Of a stretch of DNA of 15,148 nucleotides, positions 1 through 6,634 are shown in pieces. The stretch comes from Bryobacterales bacterium (GTDB lineage Bacteria > Acidobacteriota > Terriglobia > Bryobacterales > Bryobacteraceae). The position numbers and the translations under genes were made by a program. Position 1 is the first letter of the stretch; every line of letters begins with the position of its first letter. The notes beneath the pieces are model-generated. The model had not been told where the DNA came from. It saw only the letters and a program-made list of their open reading frames with translations, and searched no databases. Location: NCBI GenBank assembly GCA_003517725.1, contig DOZZ01000080.1:57034-72181 (forward strand). Direction: 5' to 3'.

Positions 1-911
1 TTGTGCACGCGCTCGGCGGCCTGTATCTGGCCGATGTGCACCAGCATCATCACGCCGCCCAGCAGCAGGCCCGAGGGATTTGCCAGGTTCTGTCCCGCGC
101 GGCGCGGGGCGGAGCCATGAATCGCTTCGAACATGGAGCAGTGCACGCCCACGTTGGCCGAACCCGCGAGGCCCACGGAGCCGGCAATCTGCGCCGCGAC
201 GTCCGACAGAATATCGCCATACAAATTGGGCATCACGATCACATCGAAGGCCTCCGGCGTATCGGCCATCTTGGCCGCGCCGATGTCCACGATCCAGTGC
301 TCGTTGACGATGTCGGGATATTCCGCGGCGATCTCATCGAAGACCTTGTGGAACAGGCCGTCGGTCATCTTCATGATGTTGTCTTTGGTGAAGCAGGTGA
401 CCTTTTTGCGATTGTTGCCGCGCGCGTATTCGAACGCGAAGCGCACAATCTTCTCGCAGCCGGGCCGCGAGATCAGCTTAAGGCACTGCATCACCTGATC
501 GCTCAGCCGGTACTCGATGCCAGCGTAGAGATCCTCTTCGTTTTCGCGCACGATCACGACGTCCATCACGGGGTGCTTGGTGTGCACAAACGGATGGTAG
601 GAGACGCAGGGCCGCACGTTGGCATAGAGGCCCAGGCGCTTGCGCGTCGTGACATTGAGGCTCTTGAAACCGCCGCCCTGGGGCGTGGTAATCGGTGCCT
701 TTAGGAAGACTTTGGTGCGGCGCAGAGACTCCCACGCGCTCGGCGCGATGCCGGCGCTGTTGCCGGACAGGTAAACCTTCTCGCCGATCTCGATGGTTTC
801 GATTTCGAGTTGGGCGCCGCCGGTCTCCAGAATGCGGAGCGTGGCGTCCATAATTTCAGGACCGATGCCGTCTCCGTGCGCAACCGTGATAGGGGTTTTG
901 GAATTTGCCAT
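1..911 (-). CDS. icd: NADP-type isocitrate dehydrogenase, 5' part (runs off the left edge)
   Basis: Oxidatively decarboxylates isocitrate to 2-oxoglutarate in the TCA cycle (cytoplasm). I read 303 codons from ATG at 911 down to the window edge with no stop. The N-terminus carries AHGDGIGPEI (11-20), then the substrate loop with ITTPQGGGFKSLNVTTR (74-90) and YANVRP (96-101), ENEEDLYAGIEYR (123-135), KDNIMKMTDGLF (176-187), and the metal-binding aspartates near D209, D233 and D237. HGSAPRRAG (265-273) places R270-R271 where E. coli Icd has K344-Y345 and NAD enzymes have Asp-Ile, which favours NADP. The text closely resembles the long Thermus thermophilus/Rickettsia type (about 480-500 residues), so roughly 180 residues, including the extra C-terminal domain, should lie outside the window. 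No strong Shine-Dalgarno precedes the ATG. The spacing of 87 bases from the upstream antitoxin-like gene allows co-transcription, but no operon link is obvious. Family assignment is firm; cofactor preference is inferred. Confidence 0.95.
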   Translation of the reverse strand, partial: MANSKTPITVAHGDGIGPEIMDATLRILETGGAQLEIETIEIGEKVYLSGNSAGIAPSAWESLRRTKVFLKAPITTPQGGGFKSLNVTTRKRLGLYANVRPCVSYHPFVHTKHPVMDVVIVRENEEDLYAGIEYRLSDQVMQCLKLISRPGCEKIVRFAFEYARGNNRKKVTCFTKDNIMKMTDGLFHKVFDEIAAEYPDIVNEHWIVDIGAAKMADTPEAFDVIVMPNLYGDILSDVAAQIAGSVGLAGSANVGVHCSMFEAIHGSAPRRAGQNLANPSGLLLGGVMMLVHIGQIQAAERVH

Positions 912-998
912 GGGAATTCATCAGCATATCAAAGGGGTGGGCGAGGCCCGGTCAGGTGGTCAGATCGCCGTCCGCAATTCGCCTGGATGCGCTCGGCA

Positions 999-1253
999 TT
1001 AATTGTGATCCCGGTATAGACTCTCGCGGGAAAATGCCTCATCGGGAAGCAACGGGATCTTGTGCGAAAACTGCGCAAGCTCCTGCAGCGTCTGGGCAAG
1101 CGTGGTTTCGCTAAACTCCGTCAGTTCGGCTGGAACATGGGCCGCGAGTTCCAGCAGACTAGCGGCGTAGTCACCAATCTCAACGCCACTAGCCGCGGCT
1201 TGGCGACTCAGTTCCTGATGAACCTCGGGCTTGATATCAATCAAGATCCTCAC
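999..1253 (-). CDS. ribbon-helix-helix antitoxin-like protein, orphan
   Basis: 84 residues from GTG at 1253. The N-terminus is built like a beta-alpha-alpha ribbon-helix-helix DNA-binding unit: strand RILIDI (2-7), helix KPEVHQELSRQAAASG (8-23), helix starting near IGDYAASLLELAAHV (26-40). A polar tail follows, ending LPDEAFSRESLYRDHN, which resembles the flexible toxin-binding tails of VapB-like antitoxins. I chose GTG 1253 because a strong Shine-Dalgarno (GGGAGGT, 1264-1270) lies 10-11 bases upstream, and because a longer reading from GTG 1304 would begin upstream of the -10 box of the promoter at 1294-1321. No toxin (PIN, RelE, MazF or other) is adjacent: icd lies downstream and a divergent membrane protein upstream. 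It could therefore be a solitary antitoxin, or a small autoregulated repressor unrelated to toxin-antitoxin systems. The fold is inferred from the pattern, not from a match. Confidence 0.72.
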   Translation of the reverse strand: MRILIDIKPEVHQELSRQAAASGVEIGDYAASLLELAAHVPAELTEFSETTLAQTLQELAQFSHKIPLLPDEAFSRESLYRDHN

Positions 1254-1263
1254 TGAAATGTGG

Positions 1264-1270
1264 ACCTCCC
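1264..1270 (-). promoter_or_regulatory. Shine-Dalgarno fixing the start of the antitoxin-like gene
   Basis: GGGAGGT on the minus strand lies 10-11 bases before GTG 1253 and is the only good ribosome binding site for this gene. It decides the start in favour of the 84-residue form over a 101-residue form. Confidence 0.7.
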
Positions 1271-1293
1271 TTTCGTGCAGTGCCTGTAGTTTC

Positions 1294-1321
1294 AATATAG
1301 TCACTCAACTTGTCATGTCAA
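1294..1321 (-). promoter_or_regulatory. sigma70-type promoter with overlapping imperfect palindrome
   Basis: On the minus strand TTGACA (1321-1316) is followed after 16 bases by TATATT (1299-1294), a perfect -35 and a 5/6 -10 box. Transcription would start near 1287 and give a leader of about 35 bases before the GTG at 1253. The -35 box is part of TTGACATGACAA (1321-1310), a 12-base palindrome with a single mismatched pair. That is a sensible position for an operator, and ribbon-helix-helix antitoxins usually repress their own promoter through such sites. The promoter call is strong by sequence; the operator role is inference. Confidence 0.7.
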
Positions 1322-1405
1322 ACCATGTGTACTGGGCCCGGCTCGCGCAAGTTCATAAAAAATTTAACGCTGCTCACTAGGACTATTCAGAGGGGACAAA
1401 GCTCC

Positions 1406-1430
1406 TTTTTCACGGCAAAGCCGCGAAAAA
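1406..1430. repeat. hairpin with T tract first and A tract last
   Basis: TTTTTCACGGC (1406-1416) and GCCGCGAAAAA (1420-1430) are inverted copies around an AAA loop, with one A-C mismatch (1412/1424). Read from either strand the T run comes before the stem and the A run after it, the reverse of an intrinsic terminator. It sits between the divergent antitoxin-like gene and the large membrane protein. It could be a leader hairpin, a cruciform or a protein-binding site; the sequence does not decide. Confidence 0.55.
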
Positions 1431-1448
1431 AAACCGCTATGTCCGCGA

Positions 1449-4400
1449 GTGGCTTTGGCGCGCATTGAATTTCGTGACCTAAATGCTTTGAAATTTGCCG
1501 TCTGTTTATTGCCTTTAAAGAGTAGAATAGGCTCACTCGATTTCGGAGGACTCTTTACGGAAAACGGTTTCGGCCGCTACAAACTACAGCTCGGATTAGC
1601 CGGTCTGTTGGTGACAGCCGGAATCCTCTATCGTGGCGCGGCTTCGACTGAAACTCCCGCCGCGCAAGCACCACCGTCGTCGCTGGCCCAGGCCCCGGCG
1701 CCCGACCAAGGGCCGCTCCCCGCGATCTGCCGGTATTATGCCATCGAGCCATCCAAGTGCCCAAACGATTTGCCGCAGTTTCAAGCGCTGCTCGCCGGCG
1801 TTCCCAACCCCGAGCAAACGCACCTGGCGCTGTATCTGGACCGCGCGCTACAGAGTATGGTCGCCGCGGCTCAGGACGAAAGCTACTCGCTCGCGACCTA
1901 CTGGCTGCCCTGGGATCCCGCGGCCCAAAAATTGGAGCCGGACGCCGAAAAACGCGCCCGGCAGATTGAAGCGCGGCAGCGCCTGGAACCCCTTCCCGGC
2001 GTTTTGTATTTCACGCCCAACCCCGGTAAATCCGGCCCGCCCCTGGCTATTTTTCTGATCGCCGAGACGCCTACCTCCGGAGTCGACAAGTTTGCTTTCC
2101 GAAAGGCTCTCTCGTATCTGAAACCCGGCGAAAAGGCCTCGCCGCTACAGCACCGCGGGCAAACCGGCGCCCCTGGCAGCATCGAGTTCCTCGGCCCGTT
2201 TTTCTCTGGCTCCCTGCCGTCGCTGAAGGACTTGATCGAGCCCGGATACCGCTATGAAGTGATTAGCGGATCGGTGAGCGACCATGCCACGGCCCAGAAA
2301 GTTTTCGCCGGAACGAGCGTCACGTTCAGCTCCACTTTGCAGGACGATCACCTGGCCGCCGGACGCTTTCTGCACTATCTGCGCGCCAACCTTTCCGACT
2401 CCGACGGGCCCGTCGCCATTCTCTCCGAGACCGGCACCACCTATGGCGATGTTCTGAAAGGCAGCAAGGGCGGCGTGCTGAGCCTGCGCTATCCCCGCGA
2501 AGTCTCGCGCATTCGCAACGCTTATAAAGAAAGAGGACTGGCCCGGAGCGACGCCAATACCAACCCCGTGCAGCAGGGCTTGCCGCTGGTGCTGCGCGAT
2601 GAAGAAGGCGGACGCGATAGCATTCCGTCCTTTTCGCCGCAGCAGAGCCCTGTCTCGCAGGAGGCCGTGTTGATGAGTATCGCCGACACCCTGCGGCGCG
2701 AGCACGTGCACTACGCCGGACTGATTGCCACCGACGTGCTCGACCTTCTGTTTCTGAGCCGCTTTCTGCGCATCGCCTGCCCCGACGTGCGCATTTTTCT
2801 GTTCGACGCGGATCTGCTCTTCATCCGCGGCCTGGACACCGCGCCATTCGAAGGTATCTTGAGCATCAGCACGTATCCTTTGTTCAGCCGCAATCAACTT
2901 TGGACTCAGGAACAGCGGACCGGCATGCCGCCCCGCCGCTTTCTGTTCCCCAGCGCCGACGCGCAGGGCGTCTACAATGCCGCGCGCGCCCTGATCGGTC
3001 CGCAGACCGCCAGCCTGGCTCGCGAGTGTCACGAAAATGCCAACCATAGCGAGCCTTTTCTGGAGTACGCGCCCCCCGACGGCGGCCGCGAGCCGCCCGT
3101 GTGGCTCAACGCGATCGGCCGGGATGGGTTTTGGCCCGTCGCGCTGCTCGAACCCGAAAAGGGCGAGATCAGCTCGCTGTACTCGAGCTGGTGCCTGGAT
3201 CGACACAAATCGGGAGTACAGGAGGAGCCCCCGTCGCCGTTGTGGCAGTTCGTCTTCGTGCTGCTGCAATGCGTGTCGCTGCTGCACCTGCTGCTGCTGG
3301 CTCTGGCCAATGATCGACGCGCCGAAGCGTGGCTAAAGAAGAAGCGTCTGCCTTACTTCTGGTTCGAGTATTACCAGGTCCGGTATATCGCGGGCCTCGG
3401 CTCTGTCCGCTGTTTCTACCTTCTGCTAGCCACCCTGTCGGTGCTGGCTCTGCAGAGCCTGCTGATCGCGCCCCTGCTCCAGGTTCCAGCCGTTATGACG
3501 GGCGAGAGTGAATGGTCTCCGGCGGCGTTTCTGGCTTTACCGCTCATTTTCTCGGGCTTGCTCGCGTTCGCGGCGGTGTGGCTCACCGTGCATTCGTGGG
3601 ACCGTTCCGTCTTCGGCGTGCGCCGCGCCGTCGCCCTGGGGCTCTTTGCGGTTTATGCATTTGTTTTGAATCTTGTGTACCGCGGCCGGGACTCTTACAG
3701 TCTGTTTCTGGCTTATCGCTCGTTGCACCCCGGCAATGGCCTCAGCCCCATGGTGCCCTTGTTTTTTCTGTTTACCGTCGCCGGCTATCTCGCGTTCATT
3801 CATCTCCGCGGCATGCGGTTTAATGCCATCAGCGCGCCTCAGTTGCCGCCCCTCGGGCCAGGTTTGGAAGCCCCGGTTGAGCGCATCAAAGCGTGTCTTC
3901 GTCACAGCGGTTCGCACGCGAGCCGGGTAGTGCCGTTTCTCCTGCTGGCACTCTGGCTGGTCCTGTTTCGGCCGTGGCAGCAAATCCAAACCTTTGAGAA
4001 CCGCGCCTACGATGCGTTAATCGCGGCTCTGCTAACGCTGCTCTATTGGTCTCTGTTTTCCGTGTGGTGGCAATTCGTTTATGGCTGGCGGAACATGAAA
4101 AGGTTTCTGGAGTTTCTCGAGCGCCATCCGATCCGCGATGCATTCACGCGGCTGCCCAAGGAATTCTCCTGGATGCCGATCTGGCAAACCAATGGGATCA
4201 CTCTGAACTACCTGGCCCTAACCCGCACGCGCGATGCTCTGGCGCGCATCGACAGCCAGTACCTTCCCCGCTTCCGCCTGGCCGCGATCCGCAACGGCAT
4301 CGAACGCCTGCAGGAATCGCAGGCAGCCAATCGTCCGGTGGATGTGGCGGCCTACGGCGCGCTGCAACACGAGTTGCGAGACGAGATCGCCGACACCTTG

Positions 4401-4904
4401 TTCAATTCGGCCGCGCGCTGGAGCAAAGGCGTATCGGACAGCTACGACCGCGAGCTGATTGAGCGCAAACTACTGGGCAAAGCTGATTTGAACGAACTCG
4501 AGATCCTGCAGGACGAGTTCATTGCCCTGCGCTGCGTCGCCTTCATACGTTACGCGCTGATGCAGCTTCGCAACCTGCTGGGGTTCATCACGACGGGCTT
4601 CATCCTTTCGGTGCTGGCGCTGAGCTCGTACCCGTTCGAAGCGCACCACATCATCAGCGCGTCGGTGGTGCTAACGTTTCTACTGCTCGGCAGCGGGATT
4701 GTTCTGGTCTTCGTGCAAATGGATCGGGACGCGGTGCTCAGCCGCATCAGCGAAACCGAGGCGAACAAGCTAAACGGCAACTTCTTTTTGCGCCTGACGT
4801 CGTTCGGCGCGCTGCCGATCATCACGGTGCTGGCCTCGCAGTTCCCGTCGATCAGCGAGTTTCTATTTTCGTGGGTGAGACCGACGTTGGAGGCGTTGAA
4901 ATGA
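1449..4904 (+). CDS. large polytopic membrane protein with extracytoplasmic N-terminal region, function unknown
   Basis: The open frame is 1151 codons from GTG 1449. The true start is probably later, at ACG 1557 (codon 37), where GGAGG (1545-1549) sits 7 bases upstream; the first in-frame ATG is over 100 codons in. Numbering from 1449, a membrane segment lies near 47-65 (LQLGLAGLLVTAGILYRG). Then comes a Pro/Ala linker and a region of about 530 residues likely outside the cytoplasm. It contains FLGPFFSGSLPSL and PVAILSETGTTYG, and FLFDADLLFIRG further on, reminiscent of a type 1 periplasmic-binding-protein or receptor fold (inference only). Further hydrophobic segments lie near 599-620, 647-678, 686-717, 725-747, 765-789, 825-843, 854-880, 1036-1063, 1068-1092 and 1112-1145, with a charged soluble stretch at about 880-1035. 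The C-terminal part (SFGALPIITVLASQFPS, then SEFLFSWV) resembles hypothetical proteins I associate with Acidobacteria. It stands alone, flanked by oppositely oriented genes. A sensory or transport role is possible, but I do not recognise the family. Confidence 0.85.
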   Translation: MALARIEFRDLNALKFAVCLLPLKSRIGSLDFGGLFTENGFGRYKLQLGLAGLLVTAGILYRGAASTETPAAQAPPSSLAQAPAPDQGPLPAICRYYAIEPSKCPNDLPQFQALLAGVPNPEQTHLALYLDRALQSMVAAAQDESYSLATYWLPWDPAAQKLEPDAEKRARQIEARQRLEPLPGVLYFTPNPGKSGPPLAIFLIAETPTSGVDKFAFRKALSYLKPGEKASPLQHRGQTGAPGSIEFLGPFFSGSLPSLKDLIEPGYRYEVISGSVSDHATAQKVFAGTSVTFSSTLQDDHLAAGRFLHYLRANLSDSDGPVAILSETGTTYGDVLKGSKGGVLSLRYPREVSRIRNAYKERGLARSDANTNPVQQGLPLVLRDEEGGRDSIPSFSPQQSPVSQEAVLMSIADTLRREHVHYAGLIATDVLDLLFLSRFLRIACPDVRIFLFDADLLFIRGLDTAPFEGILSISTYPLFSRNQLWTQEQRTGMPPRRFLFPSADAQGVYNAARALIGPQTASLARECHENANHSEPFLEYAPPDGGREPPVWLNAIGRDGFWPVALLEPEKGEISSLYSSWCLDRHKSGVQEEPPSPLWQFVFVLLQCVSLLHLLLLALANDRRAEAWLKKKRLPYFWFEYYQVRYIAGLGSVRCFYLLLATLSVLALQSLLIAPLLQVPAVMTGESEWSPAAFLALPLIFSGLLAFAAVWLTVHSWDRSVFGVRRAVALGLFAVYAFVLNLVYRGRDSYSLFLAYRSLHPGNGLSPMVPLFFLFTVAGYLAFIHLRGMRFNAISAPQLPPLGPGLEAPVERIKACLRHSGSHASRVVPFLLLALWLVLFRPWQQIQTFENRAYDALIAALLTLLYWSLFSVWWQFVYGWRNMKRFLEFLERHPIRDAFTRLPKEFSWMPIWQTNGITLNYLALTRTRDALARIDSQYLPRFRLAAIRNGIERLQESQAANRPVDVAAYGALQHELRDEIADTLFNSAARWSKGVSDSYDRELIERKLLGKADLNELEILQDEFIALRCVAFIRYALMQLRNLLGFITTGFILSVLALSSYPFEAHHIISASVVLTFLLLGSGIVLVFVQMDRDAVLSRISETEANKLNGNFFLRLTSFGALPIITVLASQFPSISEFLFSWVRPTLEALK
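1545..1559 (+). promoter_or_regulatory. ribosome binding site facing an ACG codon
   Basis: GGAGG (1545-1549) is followed after 7 bases by ACG (1557-1559), in frame with the membrane protein and just before its first membrane helix. No ATG, GTG or TTG stands at a workable distance. Neither GTG 1449 nor TTG 1488 has a Shine-Dalgarno. Either ACG is used as a rare start, or an ancestral ATG has changed by one base or been misread. Confidence 0.45.
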
Positions 4905-4928
4905 AGACGTCGCGCGGGTAGGGCTATC

Positions 4929-4961
4929 AAAAAAACGGGAGCAAGCCCGCGCCTGCTCCCG
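4929..4961 (-). terminator. intrinsic terminator of the Tyr/Gly-rich gene
   Basis: Read on the minus strand, CGGGAGCA (4961-4954) and TGCTCCCG (4943-4936) form a perfect 8-bp stem with a 10-base loop, followed directly by seven T (4935-4929). It begins 24 bases after the stop of the gene ending at 4985. The plus-strand copy has no T run after it, so it is a poor terminator for the convergent membrane protein gene that ends at 4904. Confidence 0.92.
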
Positions 4962-4984
4962 AATCGTGTTTCGCTTGGTGCCGC

Positions 4985-5305
4985 TTACCAGCGGCGTCCG
5001 TAACCGCGATAGCCGTAGCGCCCGCGCGACCAGTAGCCGCGGCGCCACACGCGGCGCGGGCCCGTGCCGAACCGGTAGCCGCTGACCCAGCTATAACCCG
5101 GGCCAGGGTACACTGGCCGGTACTCCACGATCGGAGCCGGGTCGTAGTACACGGGAGGTGGCGCGTAGTAGGTGTAAGCCGGGGCGTAGTAGCGCGGGGC
5201 GTGGTAGCCATAGCCGGGGCCTACGCCAATCCCGAAGGAAAAATGCGTGCCGGCCATCAGCGATCCACCAGCCAGAAGTAGAAGAGCGAGCAATTTTGTT
5301 TTCAT
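4985..5305 (-). CDS. small secreted Tyr/Gly/Pro-rich protein
   Basis: 106 residues from ATG 5305, with GGGAGGA ending about 6 bases upstream. Residues 1-19 form a Sec signal peptide (MKTK, then LLALLLLAGGSLMAG). The mature part of about 87 residues is low in complexity: a Gly-rich start (IGVGPGYGYH), a Tyr/Pro block (YYAPAYTYYAPPPVYYDPAP), and a basic end dense in Arg, Tyr and Gly (WRRGYWSRGRYGYRGYGRRW). It has no Cys. Such proteins are probably exported to the periplasm or surface and could bind polymer, metal or envelope material, but no function can be read from the sequence. It is a single-gene unit closed by its own intrinsic terminator and divergent from larC. Signal peptide, ribosome binding site and terminator together make it a real gene. 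Confidence 0.88.
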   Translation of the reverse strand: MKTKLLALLLLAGGSLMAGTHFSFGIGVGPGYGYHAPRYYAPAYTYYAPPPVYYDPAPIVEYRPVYPGPGYSWVSGYRFGTGPRRVWRRGYWSRGRYGYRGYGRRW

Positions 5306-5432
5306 GATGTATTCCTCCCAACCGCCGTAAGCGGCCGACGCCCTCTACTATGCAAGCCTGTTGCCACACCGTAAGCTACTGACATCGTTAACTAAACTGG
5401 GGCCGTGCCACTGGTTCACCTCCACCGCCGCT

Positions 5433-5449
5433 GGTGCTTTTCGAGCACC
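5433..5449 (+). promoter_or_regulatory. small hairpin upstream of larC
   Basis: GGTGCT (5433-5438) and AGCACC (5444-5449) form a perfect 6-bp stem with a TTTCG loop, 27 bases before the larC start. It may be a leader structure of the operon transcript. I could not find a convincing -35/-10 pair for larC in 5306-5476, and the hairpin could be chance. Confidence 0.3.
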
Positions 5450-5476
5450 CTCGCCCCGATGCCATAATCGAGGAAG

Positions 5477-6634
5477 ATGACGTTGTGTTACCTCGATGCA
5501 TTCTCAGGATTAAGCGGCGACATGCTGGTGGGCGCCCTGGCCGACGCCGGCGCCGACAGCCGCGCGCTTACGGACGCCCTCGATTCTCTGAACACCGGCG
5601 CTTCGTTCACCTTTGAGAAGGTCAAGCGGCATGGCCTGGCCGGCACCAAATTCCAAGTCCATTGGGAGCAGCAAAAATCGCATCGGCACCTCAGCGGCAT
5701 CGTCCGCATGATCAACGCGGGCGCGCTGCCGGAGCGCGCCAAACAGCGCGCTATCCAGGTGTTCCAAAAACTGGCCGAGGCCGAAGCATTGGCGCATGCC
5801 GTGAACATCGAGAAAGTGCACTTCCACGAAGTCGGTGCAGTCGATTCGATTGCCGATATCGTGGGCGCGTGCGTGGGCCTGGAGCTGCTGGGCGTCGAAC
5901 AACTGTATTGTTCGCCCGTGAATGTCGGCAGCGGGACGGTCGAGACGGAGCACGGCACGCTACCGGTTCCCGCGCCAGCCACGGCCCGGCTGCTCACGGG
6001 CAAACCGGTCTATGCGCGCGGTCCCGCCATGGAATTAACTACGCCCACCGGCGCCGCCGTGGCCTCGGCTTTGGCCACCGGCTTCGGCGCCATGCCGCCC
6101 ATGACGATAGCGGCCACCGGTTACGGCGCGGGCACGAAAGACTTCGCCGAACACGCGAATCTGTTGCGCGTAACCATAGGCGCGGCGGCGCAGGCGTCGG
6201 AAGCCACCACGGTGGACGTCATCGAAGCCAATATCGACGATCTGAGCCCGCAGGTCTTGGGCTACGCACTGGAGCGGCTGATGGCCGCCGGCGCGCTGGA
6301 CGTCAGCCTGCAGCCGCTCGAAATGAAAAAGGGACGGCCTGGTACGCTGCTGCGCGTGATTACGCAGCCCGAGCTGCGCGAAACGCTAGTGGCGCTGATC
6401 TTCCGCGAGACGTCCACGCTGGGTCTGCGCATTTACGCGGCGGAGCGGCGCGTCCAGACGCGGCACTTCGTCGAAGTCGATACGCCGCACGGCAAGATTC
6501 GCGTGAAGGTGGGCGGCGATGGCGGGTTCGCGCCCGAGTATGAAGACTGCCGGCGGGTCGCGATTGAGACCGGCGCCTCGCTGAAACAAGTACTGGCCGA
6601 AGCCAATTTCGCCTACGTTAATACAACCAGATGA
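5477..6634 (+). CDS. larC: LarC, nickel insertion protein for the nickel-pincer cofactor
   Basis: LarC (DUF111 family) inserts nickel into pyridinium-3,5-bisthiocarboxylate mononucleotide in a CTP-dependent reaction. The product is the NPN cofactor of lactate racemase LarA and related racemases/epimerases. This protein has 385 residues and is uninterrupted. It opens with LDAFSGLSGDM (6-16), has a His cluster HFHEVGAVDSIADIVG (115-130, with H115, H117, E118, D123), and enters the LarC2 half near EANIDDLSPQ (from about 250) with the MKKGRPGTLLR motif. In Lactobacillus plantarum the two halves need a programmed frameshift; here they are fused in one frame. ATG 5477 has a close GAGG. The stop overlaps the metG start (ATGA), so the two are translationally coupled. 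No larA, larB or larE lies in the window, so the client enzyme must be elsewhere. Confidence 0.93.
   Translation: MTLCYLDAFSGLSGDMLVGALADAGADSRALTDALDSLNTGASFTFEKVKRHGLAGTKFQVHWEQQKSHRHLSGIVRMINAGALPERAKQRAIQVFQKLAEAEALAHAVNIEKVHFHEVGAVDSIADIVGACVGLELLGVEQLYCSPVNVGSGTVETEHGTLPVPAPATARLLTGKPVYARGPAMELTTPTGAAVASALATGFGAMPPMTIAATGYGAGTKDFAEHANLLRVTIGAAAQASEATTVDVIEANIDDLSPQVLGYALERLMAAGALDVSLQPLEMKKGRPGTLLRVITQPELRETLVALIFRETSTLGLRIYAAERRVQTRHFVEVDTPHGKIRVKVGGDGGFAPEYEDCRRVAIETGASLKQVLAEANFAYVNTTR

Noticed and set aside
3..704. Open frame on the plus strand opposite icd
   Set aside because: It is the antisense shadow of a clear isocitrate dehydrogenase reading frame; its His-rich text has no domain sense.
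1254..1304. N-terminal extension of the antitoxin-like protein starting at GTG 1304
   Set aside because: It begins upstream of the -10 box of the strong promoter at 1294-1321 and lacks a ribosome binding site.
1406..1433. Intrinsic terminator
   Set aside because: The T run precedes the stem and the A run follows it on both strands, the wrong order for termination.
2145..3287. 380-codon minus-strand frame inside the large membrane protein
   Set aside because: Antisense shadow with Gln/Arg/Gly-rich text and no motif, ribosome binding site or promoter.
5662..6543. 293-codon plus-strand frame within larC
   Set aside because: Out-of-frame shadow, Arg/Gly/Ala-rich, while larC in the other frame has full motifs.
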